Source: RH-AL1 sp965198715 (GTDB lineage: Bacteria > Pseudomonadota > Alphaproteobacteria > Rhizobiales > Beijerinckiaceae). From it: a stretch of 64,000 bases of DNA. The position numbers and the translations under genes are program-made. The DNA is taken from NCBI GenBank assembly GCA_965198715.1, contig CBDAPV010000001.1, forward strand, positions 682,001 to 746,000, given 5' to 3'. Of this stretch, positions 33,801 to 42,309 are shown piece by piece. Under the pieces are notes generated by a model, which searched no databases, was not told the origin of the DNA, and worked only from the letters and a program-made list of their open reading frames with translations. Within the stretch, counting starts at the first letter, position 1, and every line of letters starts with the position of its first letter.

Positions 33801-34303
33801 CAGGCTGCTGAAAAAGGCCACTCGCCGCCGCTGATGGATCGTGATTCAGTCCTTGTGGCGGGGAGGCTGATTTGCGCGGATCGGACGAGCGGACGGGGTC
33901 GCTGTTCAGCTACGTTGGCATCGAGGGGCGGCTGCGGTCGGACCATCCTCTGCGTGCCATCCGGGTTCTGACGGACGAGACGCTTGCCGCGATGGAGCGC
34001 GAGCTGGCGGCACTGTACTCGGGCATCGGGCGGCCCTCGATCGCGCCGCAGATGCTGCTGCGGGCCATGCTGCTGCAGGCGTTCTACTCGGTGCGTTCCG
34101 AGCGCCAGCTGATGGAGCGGATGGAGTTCGACCTGCTGTTTCGATGGTTCGTCGGCCTCGGGGCGGACGAGCCAGTTTGGGATGCCTCGACCTTCTCCAA
34201 GAACAGGGATCGCCTACTGGAGGGCGATGTGGCAGCGCGGTTCCTGGCGACGCTGATGGCGCGGCCTCGGGTGAAGCGGCTGCTGTCGTCGGACCACTTC
34301 AGC
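33801..34303 (+). mobile_element. IS5-family element, left half only
   Basis: It starts with CAGGCTGCTGAAAAA preceded by TTTAG, as in the copy at 8292-9574. The transposase begins at TTG 33872 and runs intact to SSDHF at the first catalytic Asp region, where homology ends near 34303. This copy has no frameshift in its retained part, so it was broken by deletion and not by gradual decay. Confidence 0.82.
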
Positions 34304-34742
34304 GCGTCAGACGGTGCCGATCGAGATGTAAAGCGAGATCTTCCGTGAGAATGATCGACGACTGCCCGCCCTTCCTGAAAGGTCGGCCCCGCAGCATCGC
34401 GAAGTCGTGCGCGGTCGGGGTCATTGATACGAGGCGGAAAACGACGCCATCGATATCCTCGACCGTCGTATCGGGGGCAACAACTTCCGGTCTCGGGAGA
34501 CGCAGCCAGGCATTGGCCGCGCGAGCACCGCGCGCTTCGGCCGATGTCCGCATGTGTGTTCCGGCCTTCACCAATAAGACGCGGACGGTGGTGCGCGAGA
34601 TCCCGAACTCGCGAACGAGGTCGACCGTGCTGTTGCCCTCGTCATAGCGTCGTCTCAGGACGAGCGGGTCCAGAGACCGAACCCTGGCAAGGCGAGCATC
34701 TTGCGTGGGGGCAAGAGCAACAGGTTCTTTCTCAAGCGCCAT
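34299..34742 (-). CDS. Hypothetical HTH protein, C-terminus cut by IS
   Basis: The 147-residue frame from ATG 34742 has a homeodomain-like helix-turn-helix (LRRRYDEGNSTVDLVREFGI followed by SRTTVRVLLVKAG) and an unknown second half. Its stop codon lies in the IS5 remnant at the junction near 34303, so the last residues are not original. The neighbours give no clue to its role; a DNA-binding regulator is the simplest guess. Confidence 0.5.
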   Translation of the reverse strand: MALEKEPVALAPTQDARLARVRSLDPLVLRRRYDEGNSTVDLVREFGISRTTVRVLLVKAGTHMRTSAEARGARAANAWLRLPRPEVVAPDTTVEDIDGVVFRLVSMTPTAHDFAMLRGRPFRKGGQSSIILTEDLALHLDRHRLTR

Positions 34743-34804
34743 GGGCAAATCGTAGTCGAGCCGAGCGGCTCGGGGCAAGACCACGTCGGCCGTTCGAAAC
34801 GATG

Positions 34805-35483
34805 ACGATCGACGCGCCAATGGTGCGTCGCCGCCGGGGGGCTCGGCTCGGTCGCCTCCGCCCTTTCTGGCATCGCCGGCGGTTCGGGCGGCGGCGGCTT
34901 CGCCAACGGCCTGCTCGGCACGGCGATGGGCGCCGTCTCGGCGCCCGGCGGCGGCATGGGCGGCATCGCCGGCACGATGATGCCGCAGCTCGCTTCCTCG
35001 CTGATCGGCATGCTCGGCGGCTCCGGCCAGCAGGCGCAATCGCAGGTCGGCAACGGCCCCAGCCCACGCCCAGATGCCGGCACCGCGCTCGCCTCCGCCG
35101 GCGCCTCGCTCGGCCAGGCGGCCGGTAGCCTGTTCTCCATGGGCGGCGTACTCAACACCACGGTAGGGCTGATGCGCACCGACTCGATCGGCATGGCCCA
35201 CGCCATGCAGATCGGAACGAGCCAAGTGGTGAACATCGGCCAGACCAAGTTCGAAAGCATAGGCAAGGCCCACACGCACGATGTCGGCGAGCAGATGATG
35301 GTGAACGTCGGCAAGGAGATGCAGATCACCGTCGGCGAGGTGTTCAAGATCGTCGTCGGCAAGTCCACGCTGACGATGGACAAGGAGGGCAATGTCACCA
35401 TCACGGGGACGAAGTTCACGACGGACTTCTCCGATGCGGTGAAGCACTTCGGCAAGGTCATCGACCTTAACCCGTCGAGCTGA
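34805..35483 (+). pseudogene. VgrG C-terminal needle segment (type VI secretion), truncated
   Basis: The frame reads GGLGSVASALSGIAGGSGGG (Gly/Ala-rich linker), then repeated short beta-strands such as IGTSQVVNIGQTKFESIGKA and MVNVGKEMQITVGEVFKIVV ending GNVTITGTKF, the triple-stranded needle of VgrG/Tssi proteins. The gp27/gp5-like front part is missing and the frame starts after a TGA near 34802; the first ATG is 34926. As VgrG it could not assemble, but the downstream genes are intact. Confidence 0.75.
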
Positions 35484-35522
35484 GGCGGTCGCGATGACAG
35501 CTACTCCCGAGGCGGACCTGCG

Positions 35523-36608
35523 ATGCTGACCGGCAACGACACGCCCTATGCCGCGATCGGCTTCGGCAAGCTGCACCGTGACGGCCATGAGATGGCGGTG
35601 CTCGCGGTGAGGGGAAGCTACCGTCTTGCCGCCGGAGCGGGGCTACAGCTGAAGAACGACCAGGAGATCGCGCTCAGCGACGTGTACGAGGGCGACCCGC
35701 AGACCACGCCGCTGGTGCGGGTCGGCGACCTGATCGCCTACAAGCCGGCGGCTGACGTCACCGTGCTCGGCACGGCCTATGCGCCGGGCGGGCGCCCCGC
35801 GGCAAGCTGGGAGGTGGCGGTCGCGGTGGGCGCACACGAGGCGCGGCTGCGGGTACACGGGCCGCGACGCTGGGAGCCGGCGGTGCGGCGCTTCAAGCCG
35901 TCGTGGAAGCTCGGGCCGGCGGAGCCGGTGACGAGCGTGGCGCTGGACTACCGGCTGGCGTCAGGCGGGCGGATCGCGGGCGACCCCAACGGCGGCTGCG
36001 ACGAACGCAATCCACTCGGTCCCGGGCTGCTGCACGCCGACTGGAGCCGCATCGGCGTGCCGCTGCGGGCGCCGCAGATCGACAGCGTGCACGCGCCTAT
36101 TGCCGAGCCGTTCGAGCGGCCGGAGCCGCAGGGCTTTGCCCCCGTACCGCCGCCTTGGTCATGGCGCGAACGACACCTCGGCACCCGCGACGAGGCGTGG
36201 CAGCGCGATCGCTGCCCGCAGGCGCCGGCGGACTTCTCCTACCGTTTCCAGCAGACAGCGCATCCGGCGCTGATCGTGCCGCGACTCGCCGGCGACGAGG
36301 TGGTGCGGCTTGATGGTCTACTGCCTGGCGGCGAGGCGATCGGCTTCGCCCTGCCCGGCGTGGCACTGGTGGCGCGGCACGATTCGCGCGACGGTCGCGC
36401 GGTGGACGCGGCGCTGACGCTGGACGGGGTGCACGTCGACCTGCGCGGGCCGGAGGGGCCGTGGACGGTCGACCTGACTTGGCGGGGCTGGGTGCCGCGC
36501 TACCCTTCCTACCGCGGCGCCGCGCTGGTACAGGTCCGCCCCGATGAGGCGGCAGGCCTGCCGCGCTCGGGCGAGTATGGCCTGGAAATGGCCGAGGCGG
36601 CGGCGTGA
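35523..36608 (+). CDS. DUF2169 protein (type VI secretion adaptor)
   Basis: The 361-residue protein matches DUF2169, an adaptor family that loads PAAR-type or DUF4150 spikes and their effectors on VgrG. Visible family stretches: HEMAVLAVRGSYRLAAGAGL near the start, PRRWEPAVRRFKPSWKLGPA and a central CDERNPLGPGLLHADWS. It stands between the VgrG remnant and the DUF4150 gene, the standard order of such islands. A remnant of a second DUF2169 gene is at 56980-57300. Confidence 0.85.
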   Translation: MLTGNDTPYAAIGFGKLHRDGHEMAVLAVRGSYRLAAGAGLQLKNDQEIALSDVYEGDPQTTPLVRVGDLIAYKPAADVTVLGTAYAPGGRPAASWEVAVAVGAHEARLRVHGPRRWEPAVRRFKPSWKLGPAEPVTSVALDYRLASGGRIAGDPNGGCDERNPLGPGLLHADWSRIGVPLRAPQIDSVHAPIAEPFERPEPQGFAPVPPPWSWRERHLGTRDEAWQRDRCPQAPADFSYRFQQTAHPALIVPRLAGDEVVRLDGLLPGGEAIGFALPGVALVARHDSRDGRAVDAALTLDGVHVDLRGPEGPWTVDLTWRGWVPRYPSYRGAALVQVRPDEAAGLPRSGEYGLEMAEAAA

Positions 36609-36618
36609 GGGCGACGCG

Positions 36619-37191
36619 ATGAGCCGGGAGACGGGCAACAGCAGCACCGGCCAACTGGCTGCGCTGGTGACCGCCGCGAGCGGCAGCGGCAAGCCGCGGG
36701 AGGGCTCGCGCGAGACGAACGAGGGCATCATCATCTCGGTGCCCGACGACTGGTGCAAGAGCCCGACGAACCCCGTGCCCTACACGATCTGGGCGCGCCA
36801 GAAGGATGCCGGCAACCTCGCTACCACGGTGCGGCAGACCGACAACTGCTCGCACGTCATGTCGTCGCTAGTCGATAGCTGCTACGGCGACGAGGGCGGC
36901 ACGGGCGGCGGCGTTCTCTCGGGGACGCACAACGCCGAATGCACACCCAAGACGTGGTCGGCGACGGTTCGCTTCGAGGGTCGCAACACCGTGCGCCACA
37001 ACGACGCGTGGTGGATGAACCGCAGGAACACCTGGGGGCGCCTGACCTACCTCAAAGACCTCACGCACTACGCGACGCCCGCCGCCCCACTCGTCCAGGC
37101 CGCCATGGGCCCCGGCACTCGCGTCGATGCGCCTTCGAACGCGCTCGAGCCGGCCACGGGCGAAGCGGGCGAGAAACCCGCGGAGGCGTGA
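36619..37191 (+). CDS. DUF4150 PAAR-like spike protein
   Basis: The 190-residue protein carries the DUF4150 core: VPYTIWARQKDAGNLATTVR, the early SVPDDWCKSPTNP and GRNTVRHNDAWWMNRRNTWG. DUF4150 proteins are PAAR-like tips for type VI secretion. The Cys residues in DNCSHVMSSLVDSCYGDEGG may help structure. ATG 36619 was chosen since the upstream part of the frame overlaps the DUF2169 gene. The stop is 5 bp before the next start, so the next product is the likely cargo. Confidence 0.82.
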   Translation: MSRETGNSSTGQLAALVTAASGSGKPREGSRETNEGIIISVPDDWCKSPTNPVPYTIWARQKDAGNLATTVRQTDNCSHVMSSLVDSCYGDEGGTGGGVLSGTHNAECTPKTWSATVRFEGRNTVRHNDAWWMNRRNTWGRLTYLKDLTHYATPAAPLVQAAMGPGTRVDAPSNALEPATGEAGEKPAEA

Positions 37192-37196
37192 CGGCG

Positions 37197-37958
37197 ATGG
37201 CGGCGAATCCGGGGGACGACGCGGGCAAGGGCGGGGAGGGAAGGTCGATTCAACTTCCGGAGGTCGTCGTCAGCGGATCGGGCGACCACCACCGGGTTTC
37301 GCGCACGTGCGATCAGGACATCGCCGAGATGCAGCAGAAGACGCAAGCGGCGACGGCGAAAAGCGATCCGCGTGCCCGCAACAAGGACATCACACGCGCC
37401 TACAGGGAACTTGCTGACAAGTGTCCGGACAACCGCTGGATCAAGCTCGGCTCGATCGTTTCCGCCCAGGCCGGATGCGCGATGGACCAGTTGGGCGGCT
37501 TTTCGGCTCAGACCGCAGGGAGGTTTTACGTTAATCCCGGCAAGGCCACCAATGCACTGGGTGCGGTCAACAAGGACATCTTCAACGGCATCTATCCATA
37601 TGCGGCATTCGCGTGCAAATACGGCATAGACAGATTGCTCGAGTGCTACGGCGACAAGCTTCCTCCAGATCTCCGCACGGCTTTTGAGGACTTGAAGCAG
37701 GGCAAGAAGAAAGAGGCCGCGTTGGGCATCGCTCAATATGAGCAGGGATCGGTCGTGAACAATGCGTACAGCCAGAACGCCGGTGTCTTTCAGAACATCG
37801 AACAGGGACGCGAAAGCTACAAATATTGGTTCGGAAGCGATCCCGGCAGCATACCCTTGTCATACGAGTGCGGCGCGACCCCGACGATCCCGTTCAATGG
37901 CAACATCAATAATCTTTCAGATCGCATCGGCTACTACAATACATTGTACAACGCTTAA
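37197..37958 (+). CDS. Putative type VI secretion cargo/effector (unknown, 253 aa)
   Basis: The protein starts 5 bp after the DUF4150 stop. It has a charged, disordered N-terminus (to about residue 70), a helical middle (IKLGSIVSAQAGCAMDQLGG, PYAAFACKYGIDRLLECYGD) and a C-terminal part (YKYWFGSDPGSIPLSYECGA). Six cysteines are present, in line with a protein acting outside the cytoplasm. No toxin family is recognised. Its place after the spike gene and before an acidic-type partner fits a secreted effector; this is inference from order only. Confidence 0.55.
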   Translation: MAANPGDDAGKGGEGRSIQLPEVVVSGSGDHHRVSRTCDQDIAEMQQKTQAATAKSDPRARNKDITRAYRELADKCPDNRWIKLGSIVSAQAGCAMDQLGGFSAQTAGRFYVNPGKATNALGAVNKDIFNGIYPYAAFACKYGIDRLLECYGDKLPPDLRTAFEDLKQGKKKEAALGIAQYEQGSVVNNAYSQNAGVFQNIEQGRESYKYWFGSDPGSIPLSYECGATPTIPFNGNINNLSDRIGYYNTLYNA

Positions 37959-37969
37959 TACGGCAATCA

Positions 37970-38752
37970 ATGATCCTTCAATCTTTCTTCTTGCTGCAGA
38001 TCGTGACACAGGGATCGCACCGCATGACGCCAACCGTTGATCCGGTCAAGCTTTCCATGTTGCAGAGCCTGACCGACTTTGCCTCCGCCAATCCGGCGAT
38101 CAAGGACGCCTTGACCGGGAAGGCGGTCGAGGGGTCCGTAACGGCCTACCGCCGTTCGATCTACGTCCAGGCGAGAGCGAGCGCGGGAGAGCCGGCCTTC
38201 CACGTGGTCTACGACCATCCAGATTGTCACCTCGCGCTGCCGCCGAGCAGGGTCTCGCGCTTCGACTTCATGGCCGGTCGGCTCAGTCGCGTTCAGATGT
38301 TCATGCCGAACGACATGCTCGACCTTGCCGATGCGATCGACCTTGGCCGGACCATTGGGAAAACATTTGCATCCGGCGGCGGAATGCAGCTGCGCGGAGC
38401 GGAAAAGGGAATTTCCGAGGACTCCATCAAGGCTCAGGTCGGGGAGCAATCCGCGATCGTCGCCAAGTGGCGGATTTGCGGGCCGGGCGAGGCGTCCGCT
38501 CTGATAACCGTCCGGTATTACGGATCGGAATTCACGGGAACGACGGTGCCAATGGGAGTTGGCGAAAATCCGTTCCATACAACGAGCAAGCACTTCCTCG
38601 TCGAGCTCAACATCATGCTCGGTGAAGCACAAAGGACTGCGCTGTCCCGCATCGAATCTGATCGAGTCGAAAAGATCAGAGGGACGCTAGACGATACCAT
38701 ACCGCTCAAGGAGTGGCTGGAGCACCCCGAGTGGAGCCGCCGTGCCGATTGA
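37970..38752 (+). CDS. Unknown protein; candidate immunity partner (260 aa)
   Basis: The gene follows the putative effector after 11 bp. The start is either TTG/ATG near 37970 or, better, ATG 38024 (MTPTVDPVKLSMLQSLTDFA), giving 242 residues. It has no signal peptide or membrane segment. Features include FHVVYDHPDCHLALPPSRVS and TTVPMGVGENPFHTTSKHFL. Position fits an immunity protein, but the length is greater than usual for one, so a second effector subunit or chaperone is possible. Confidence 0.5.
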   Translation: MILQSFFLLQIVTQGSHRMTPTVDPVKLSMLQSLTDFASANPAIKDALTGKAVEGSVTAYRRSIYVQARASAGEPAFHVVYDHPDCHLALPPSRVSRFDFMAGRLSRVQMFMPNDMLDLADAIDLGRTIGKTFASGGGMQLRGAEKGISEDSIKAQVGEQSAIVAKWRICGPGEASALITVRYYGSEFTGTTVPMGVGENPFHTTSKHFLVELNIMLGEAQRTALSRIESDRVEKIRGTLDDTIPLKEWLEHPEWSRRAD

Positions 38753-38799
38753 CGGCTACGGCCAGACGCGCTTCGGCGAGCAAGGCACGCTGCGCGACG

Positions 38800-38865
38800 A
38801 TCACGGCATGCGCCAACAACGCCTTCCTGCGCATGGCAGGCTATGACCGCGAAGAGCTCGTCGGG
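38800..38865 (+). pseudogene. PAS-domain fragment
   Basis: Twenty-two codons read ITACANNAFLRMAGYDREEL and VG, the typical second half of a PAS core (NxAFxxxtGYxxEEl). Nothing of the rest of the sensor protein remains. It lies between the putative immunity gene and a protease pseudogene. Confidence 0.5.
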
Positions 38866-39600
38866 CACGCACGTCGTCGTCGACTACGGCAAACAGGCCG
38901 AGCAGAACGGCATCCCCGTGCCCGATGCCGGCGAACGCCACCTCCTCGCGCTCGATGCAGAGGCGAGCTTCACCTGGCTGCGCGGCAGCCTCGTCCGGCG
39001 ATGGCTCGCGACCCACCCCGAGTGGCTCCGGGCAGAGGGCGCATTGGGGCGCAGCAACACGGGCCTCACGGGTCTCGACATCGAGCGTCGAGGCACGCTG
39101 CTGCGGCTTCCCGAGGTGACGCTCGGCGGTCGGCTTCCGGTGACCGATCTTGGGGCATTCGGCACGGCGCCGCTGCTGTGTGACCGGCTCGTCGGAGAGC
39201 TGTTCAGGGAGACGGGTGGCAGCGCAACGCCCTGGGACCGGTGGCGGGCTGGCTCGGCGCGGAGGTGTTGGACGGGATACGACTTACGATCGACTATCGC
39301 GGCCTTGTCTCGTACTGGCAGCGCAAGCGGCCCGCTGCTCCGTCCGCGATCGCGCAGGTCGGGGTTACGCTGCAGCGGCGTGGGGGGGGCAGCTACGCGA
39401 TTGGCGGAAATGTTGTGCGGAATGGCCGGCCGACAGCGGACGGGATCGAGACGGGCGACCGCCTCATCGCCGTGGACAGGCGGCATGTGGCCGGACTGCC
39501 GAGCGAGGAGGTGATGCAGGCGCTCAGTGCCTCTCCCGGCATGCTGCACTGGCTCACTCTCGAACGCGGCGACCGCATCATGAAGATGAACGCTCCGTAG
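38866..39600 (+). pseudogene. Retropepsin-like aspartic protease with PDZ domain, frameshifted
   Basis: The first part (38866 to about 39220) has the patterns of the second aspartyl-protease half-domain (LLRLPEVTLGGRLPVTDLGA). A one-base loss near 39220 moves the frame to VAGWLGAEVLDGIRLTIDYR and then a PDZ domain (VVRNGRPTADGIETGDRLIA followed by VDRRHVAGL). The 5' end with the first catalytic Asp is missing too. These bacterial proteases are usually exported; here the gene is dead. Confidence 0.55.
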
Positions 39601-39732
39601 TGGCCTTCTGACGCTCACCTCGCTCGGATCAGAATAATGCGGCATGTGTCGATAGGTCGAACGTCTGCTGTTGGATGACGTGATTATTATTTGGAACGGC
39701 AGCGATTGGCGCAATGCAGCCGTAGCAGTCAC

Positions 39733-40116
39733 TCACGACAGCATCCGCCGTTGATCGTTCCAATTTAATGAGAACGGCTCCAACAAGACATCTGCCGCGA
39801 TGCGGTCAGCCTGCCGCCCCTCGACGATTGCCTCGACGATGTCTGGAGCAAGCAACGTGAGCCGCAGAACGCGGCTGACATACGACGGGTTGATTTTCTC
39901 GGCAGCGGCGAGATCCGCGGCGGAACCGTAGCGGCCGGTCTCCAGCAGCCTGTTCCACCTATGGGCACGCGCGAGCGCCTTGACGAGTGTGCTGTCAATC
40001 CGCGGCCGCGGCGGAGCCAGAATGCTGCCGTCCGCGGCGATGGTGAGCTTGCGGCCGCCGCGCTTGCGGATGGTAAAGGGCACCCGCACGGTGAGGACCT
40101 GCGCCGGCGCAGTCAT
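39733..40116 (-). CDS. Small HTH protein of the recombinase module
   Basis: The 127-residue protein has an HTH-like stretch SAADLAAAEKINPSYVSRVL and ends with DVLLEPFSLNWNDQRRMLS. Its ATG overlaps the TGA of the recombinase gene (40113-40116), so the two are translationally coupled. Genes of this type commonly follow recombinase/DUF2924 pairs in alphaproteobacterial phage islands. The ParB-like HTH suggests DNA binding, perhaps directing the recombinase or acting as regulator. Confidence 0.7.
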   Translation of the reverse strand: MTAPAQVLTVRVPFTIRKRGGRKLTIAADGSILAPPRPRIDSTLVKALARAHRWNRLLETGRYGSAADLAAAEKINPSYVSRVLRLTLLAPDIVEAIVEGRQADRIAADVLLEPFSLNWNDQRRMLS

Positions 40117-41471
40117 GCGGCTTGCCGTAGGTTGGTGTCGCCGCCGCTTAATAGGTCCCGCGCCAAATGCGCGAGCCCGTCGACCCGCAGGCGGAGGTCG
40201 AACCCTCGCTCGCCGACGTCAATGCGCTCGACCAGCAGCTGTACGATGCGGGCCTGCTCCGCCGGGAACAGCTTGTCCCAGAGTGGGTCGAGGTCTGCCA
40301 GAGCTTGCCGCACCTGGTCCTCGCTCAAGCCGTCCACCTTCGTCTTCGACGCCCGCCAGGTGCCGACCACGATCTCCGGCGCGCGCAGCAGGCCACGCAC
40401 CTGGTCGATCACCGCGGCCTCGATCTCCGCCGCCGGCAGCCGGCCGACCGGGCAGGCGTCGCGCCCCTGCTTCAGCACGGCTTGGCTGACGTAGTAGCGG
40501 TAGAGCCGTCCGCCCTTGCGGGTGTGCGTCGGCGACATGGCGCAGCCCGTCGGGCCGAAGATCAGCCCCTTCAGCAAGGCCGGTGTCGAGCTCCGCGTAT
40601 CGGCGGCGCGCTTGCGCGGGCTCTCCCCCAGGATGGCGTGGACCTTGTCCCAGAGCGCCCGCGTGACGATCGCCTGATGCTCGCCGGGGTATGCCGTGCC
40701 CTTGTGCACCGCCTCGCCGACGTACACGCGATTGGTGAGCAGCTTGTAGAGGAAGCCCTTGTCGATCGGCTTGCCTCGGGGCGTCAGCACGCCTTCCCGA
40801 GCAAGCGCCTGAGCCAGCGTCGTCGCCGAGCCGACCTTGGCGAAGCGCTCGAAGATGGTGCGCACCGTCGCCGCCTGCGCCTCGTGGATCACCAGCTTGC
40901 GGTCGCGCACGACGTAGCCGAACGGCACGGTGCCGCCCATCCACATGCCCTTGCGGCGCGAGGCGGCAAACTTGTCCCGGATGCGCTCGCCGATGACCTC
41001 GCGCTCGAACTGGGCAAAGGACAGCAGCACGTTGAGTGTGAGCCGCCCCATCGACGTCGTGGTGTTGAAGGCCTGGGTCACGGAGACGAAGGTCACGTTA
41101 TGGCGGTCGAACACCTCGACGAGCCTGGCGAAGTCCATCAGCGCACGGCTGAGACGATCGATCTTGTAGACCACCACGACGTCGACCTTGCCGCCTTCGA
41201 TGTCGGCGAGAAGCCGTCGCAGGGCAGGGCGCTCAAGGGTGCCGCCTGAGACGCCGCCGTCGTCGTAGCGATCTGGCACCAGCAGCCAGCCTTCGGCGCG
41301 CTGGCTGAGTACATAAGCCTCACAGGCCTCGCGTTGGGCATCCAGGCTGTTAAAGGCCTGTTCCAGGCCCTCCTCGCTGCTCTTCCTGGTGTAGACGGCG
41401 CAGCGCAGCTTGCGGGCCACCGGCGGCACCAGAGGAGCATCTTGCCGGGCCTTGGTACCGCGGACGCTCAT
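40113..41471 (-). CDS. Large serine recombinase
   Basis: The 452-residue protein has the serine resolvase domain (CAVYTRKSSEEGLEQAFNSL with the catalytic Ser of RKS, then DRLSRALMDFARLVEVFDRH), the Recombinase domain (IDKGFLYKLLTNRVYVGEAV), and the zinc ribbon region with CAMSPTHTRKGGRLYRYY and a second Cys in RDACPVGR. It would integrate or excise the phage-like module. It overlaps DUF2924 upstream and the small HTH gene downstream. The active-site region is intact. Confidence 0.88.
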   Translation of the reverse strand: MSVRGTKARQDAPLVPPVARKLRCAVYTRKSSEEGLEQAFNSLDAQREACEAYVLSQRAEGWLLVPDRYDDGGVSGGTLERPALRRLLADIEGGKVDVVVVYKIDRLSRALMDFARLVEVFDRHNVTFVSVTQAFNTTTSMGRLTLNVLLSFAQFEREVIGERIRDKFAASRRKGMWMGGTVPFGYVVRDRKLVIHEAQAATVRTIFERFAKVGSATTLAQALAREGVLTPRGKPIDKGFLYKLLTNRVYVGEAVHKGTAYPGEHQAIVTRALWDKVHAILGESPRKRAADTRSSTPALLKGLIFGPTGCAMSPTHTRKGGRLYRYYVSQAVLKQGRDACPVGRLPAAEIEAAVIDQVRGLLRAPEIVVGTWRASKTKVDGLSEDQVRQALADLDPLWDKLFPAEQARIVQLLVERIDVGERGFDLRLRVDGLAHLARDLLSGGDTNLRQAA

Positions 41472-41917
41472 GCTGCGGCTCGCTGCTGGTTCTTGAGGCC
41501 GAAGAAGATCCAGCCGTTCCAGCGCGTGCCGGTGATCGCGCGGGCGACCGCGGAGAGCGACTGGTAAGGCCTTCCCTGCCACTCGTAGCCGTCCGCCAGG
41601 ACGGTGACGGTCTGCACCGTGCCCTGCCACTCGCGAACCAGCCGCGTCCCGGCGATCGGCTTGGCATCGGTGCGCGGCTTGCGCTTGCCCGAGCGCTTGC
41701 CGTCGATCTGCTCGCCCAGCACCTCGAGCTTCCTGGCAATACCCGGCTTCAACCCGCCGTAGGCCAGCTCCTGGATGCGATAAGCCAACCTGCTCTCGAG
41801 GAAGCGCCTGTTGTAGGGCGGTGGCTCGGTCTTGTTGAGCTTGCGCCAGAGCGCCTTCAGGTCCGCCGTCGAGGTCGTCTTCAACGCTGCCAGCTGCGCC
41901 AGCACCACCACGCTCAT
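41468..41917 (-). CDS. DUF2924 protein
   Basis: The 149-residue protein is a typical DUF2924 member: LAQLAALKTTSTADLKALWR, ESRLAYRIQELAYGGLKPGI and the C-terminal QGRPYQSLSAVARAITGTRW with NGWIFFGL. DUF2924 genes nearly always precede a recombinase of this type; the C-terminal half resembles a small DNA-binding domain, so it may assist site choice. The stop overlaps the recombinase start (ATGA at 41468-41471). Confidence 0.85.
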   Translation of the reverse strand: MSVVVLAQLAALKTTSTADLKALWRKLNKTEPPPYNRRFLESRLAYRIQELAYGGLKPGIARKLEVLGEQIDGKRSGKRKPRTDAKPIAGTRLVREWQGTVQTVTVLADGYEWQGRPYQSLSAVARAITGTRWNGWIFFGLKNQQRAAA

Positions 41918-42294
41918 TTGCCCACCTCGCCCGTGCACTTCCGTTGCGCACCACCGCTCTGGTGCAGGAACAAGTCGAGCGAACTGTCTCCGCGCGTTGG
42001 AGATAAAGCCCTTGACTGGCGGCGGTGGAGGCGGACCAGGCCGGCGGCGAGGATCTCGCAAAGAGCGGAGAGGCGTTCGTCGGGAGGCAAACAACGCGTA
42101 CTTGCAACCATGCGAAGTTGATGCGCTCGCCAGACCGGAAAGGATAGCGGAATCTGAGGCTTGAGCCTGCCGATCGGGAAAGAAAGCAGCCGGGTGAATC
42201 GTAGCGAATTCGGCGATTTGCCAGAGAGGCACAAGACGGCGGCGGGGCCGACCAAAGAGCGAATCGAAAGGACTCGACACCTGCGCAGAACTTA
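41918..42294. other. Intergenic region between divergent operons
   Basis: No gene is supported here. It must hold the promoters of the recombinase operon (leftward) and the ImmA/IrrE operon (rightward). It could also hold the attachment site of the recombinase, but I cannot pick out a core. Confidence 0.45.
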
Positions 42295-42309
42295 GAACAT
42301 ATGACGAAC
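42295..42309. promoter_or_regulatory. LexA-type box at the ImmA/IrrE gene
   Basis: GAAC-N7-GAAC, the reverse of GTTC-N7-GTTC recognised by alphaproteobacterial LexA, spans 42295-42309. It overlaps the first possible ATG (42301) of the ImmA/IrrE gene, which would favour the start at 42349. A match by chance is possible in 64 kb, so the call rests on position. Confidence 0.4.

Noticed and set aside
34299..35588. 429-codon minus-strand frame
   Set aside because: Only the HTH protein from 34742 is protein-like; the upstream part is antisense to the VgrG needle repeats.
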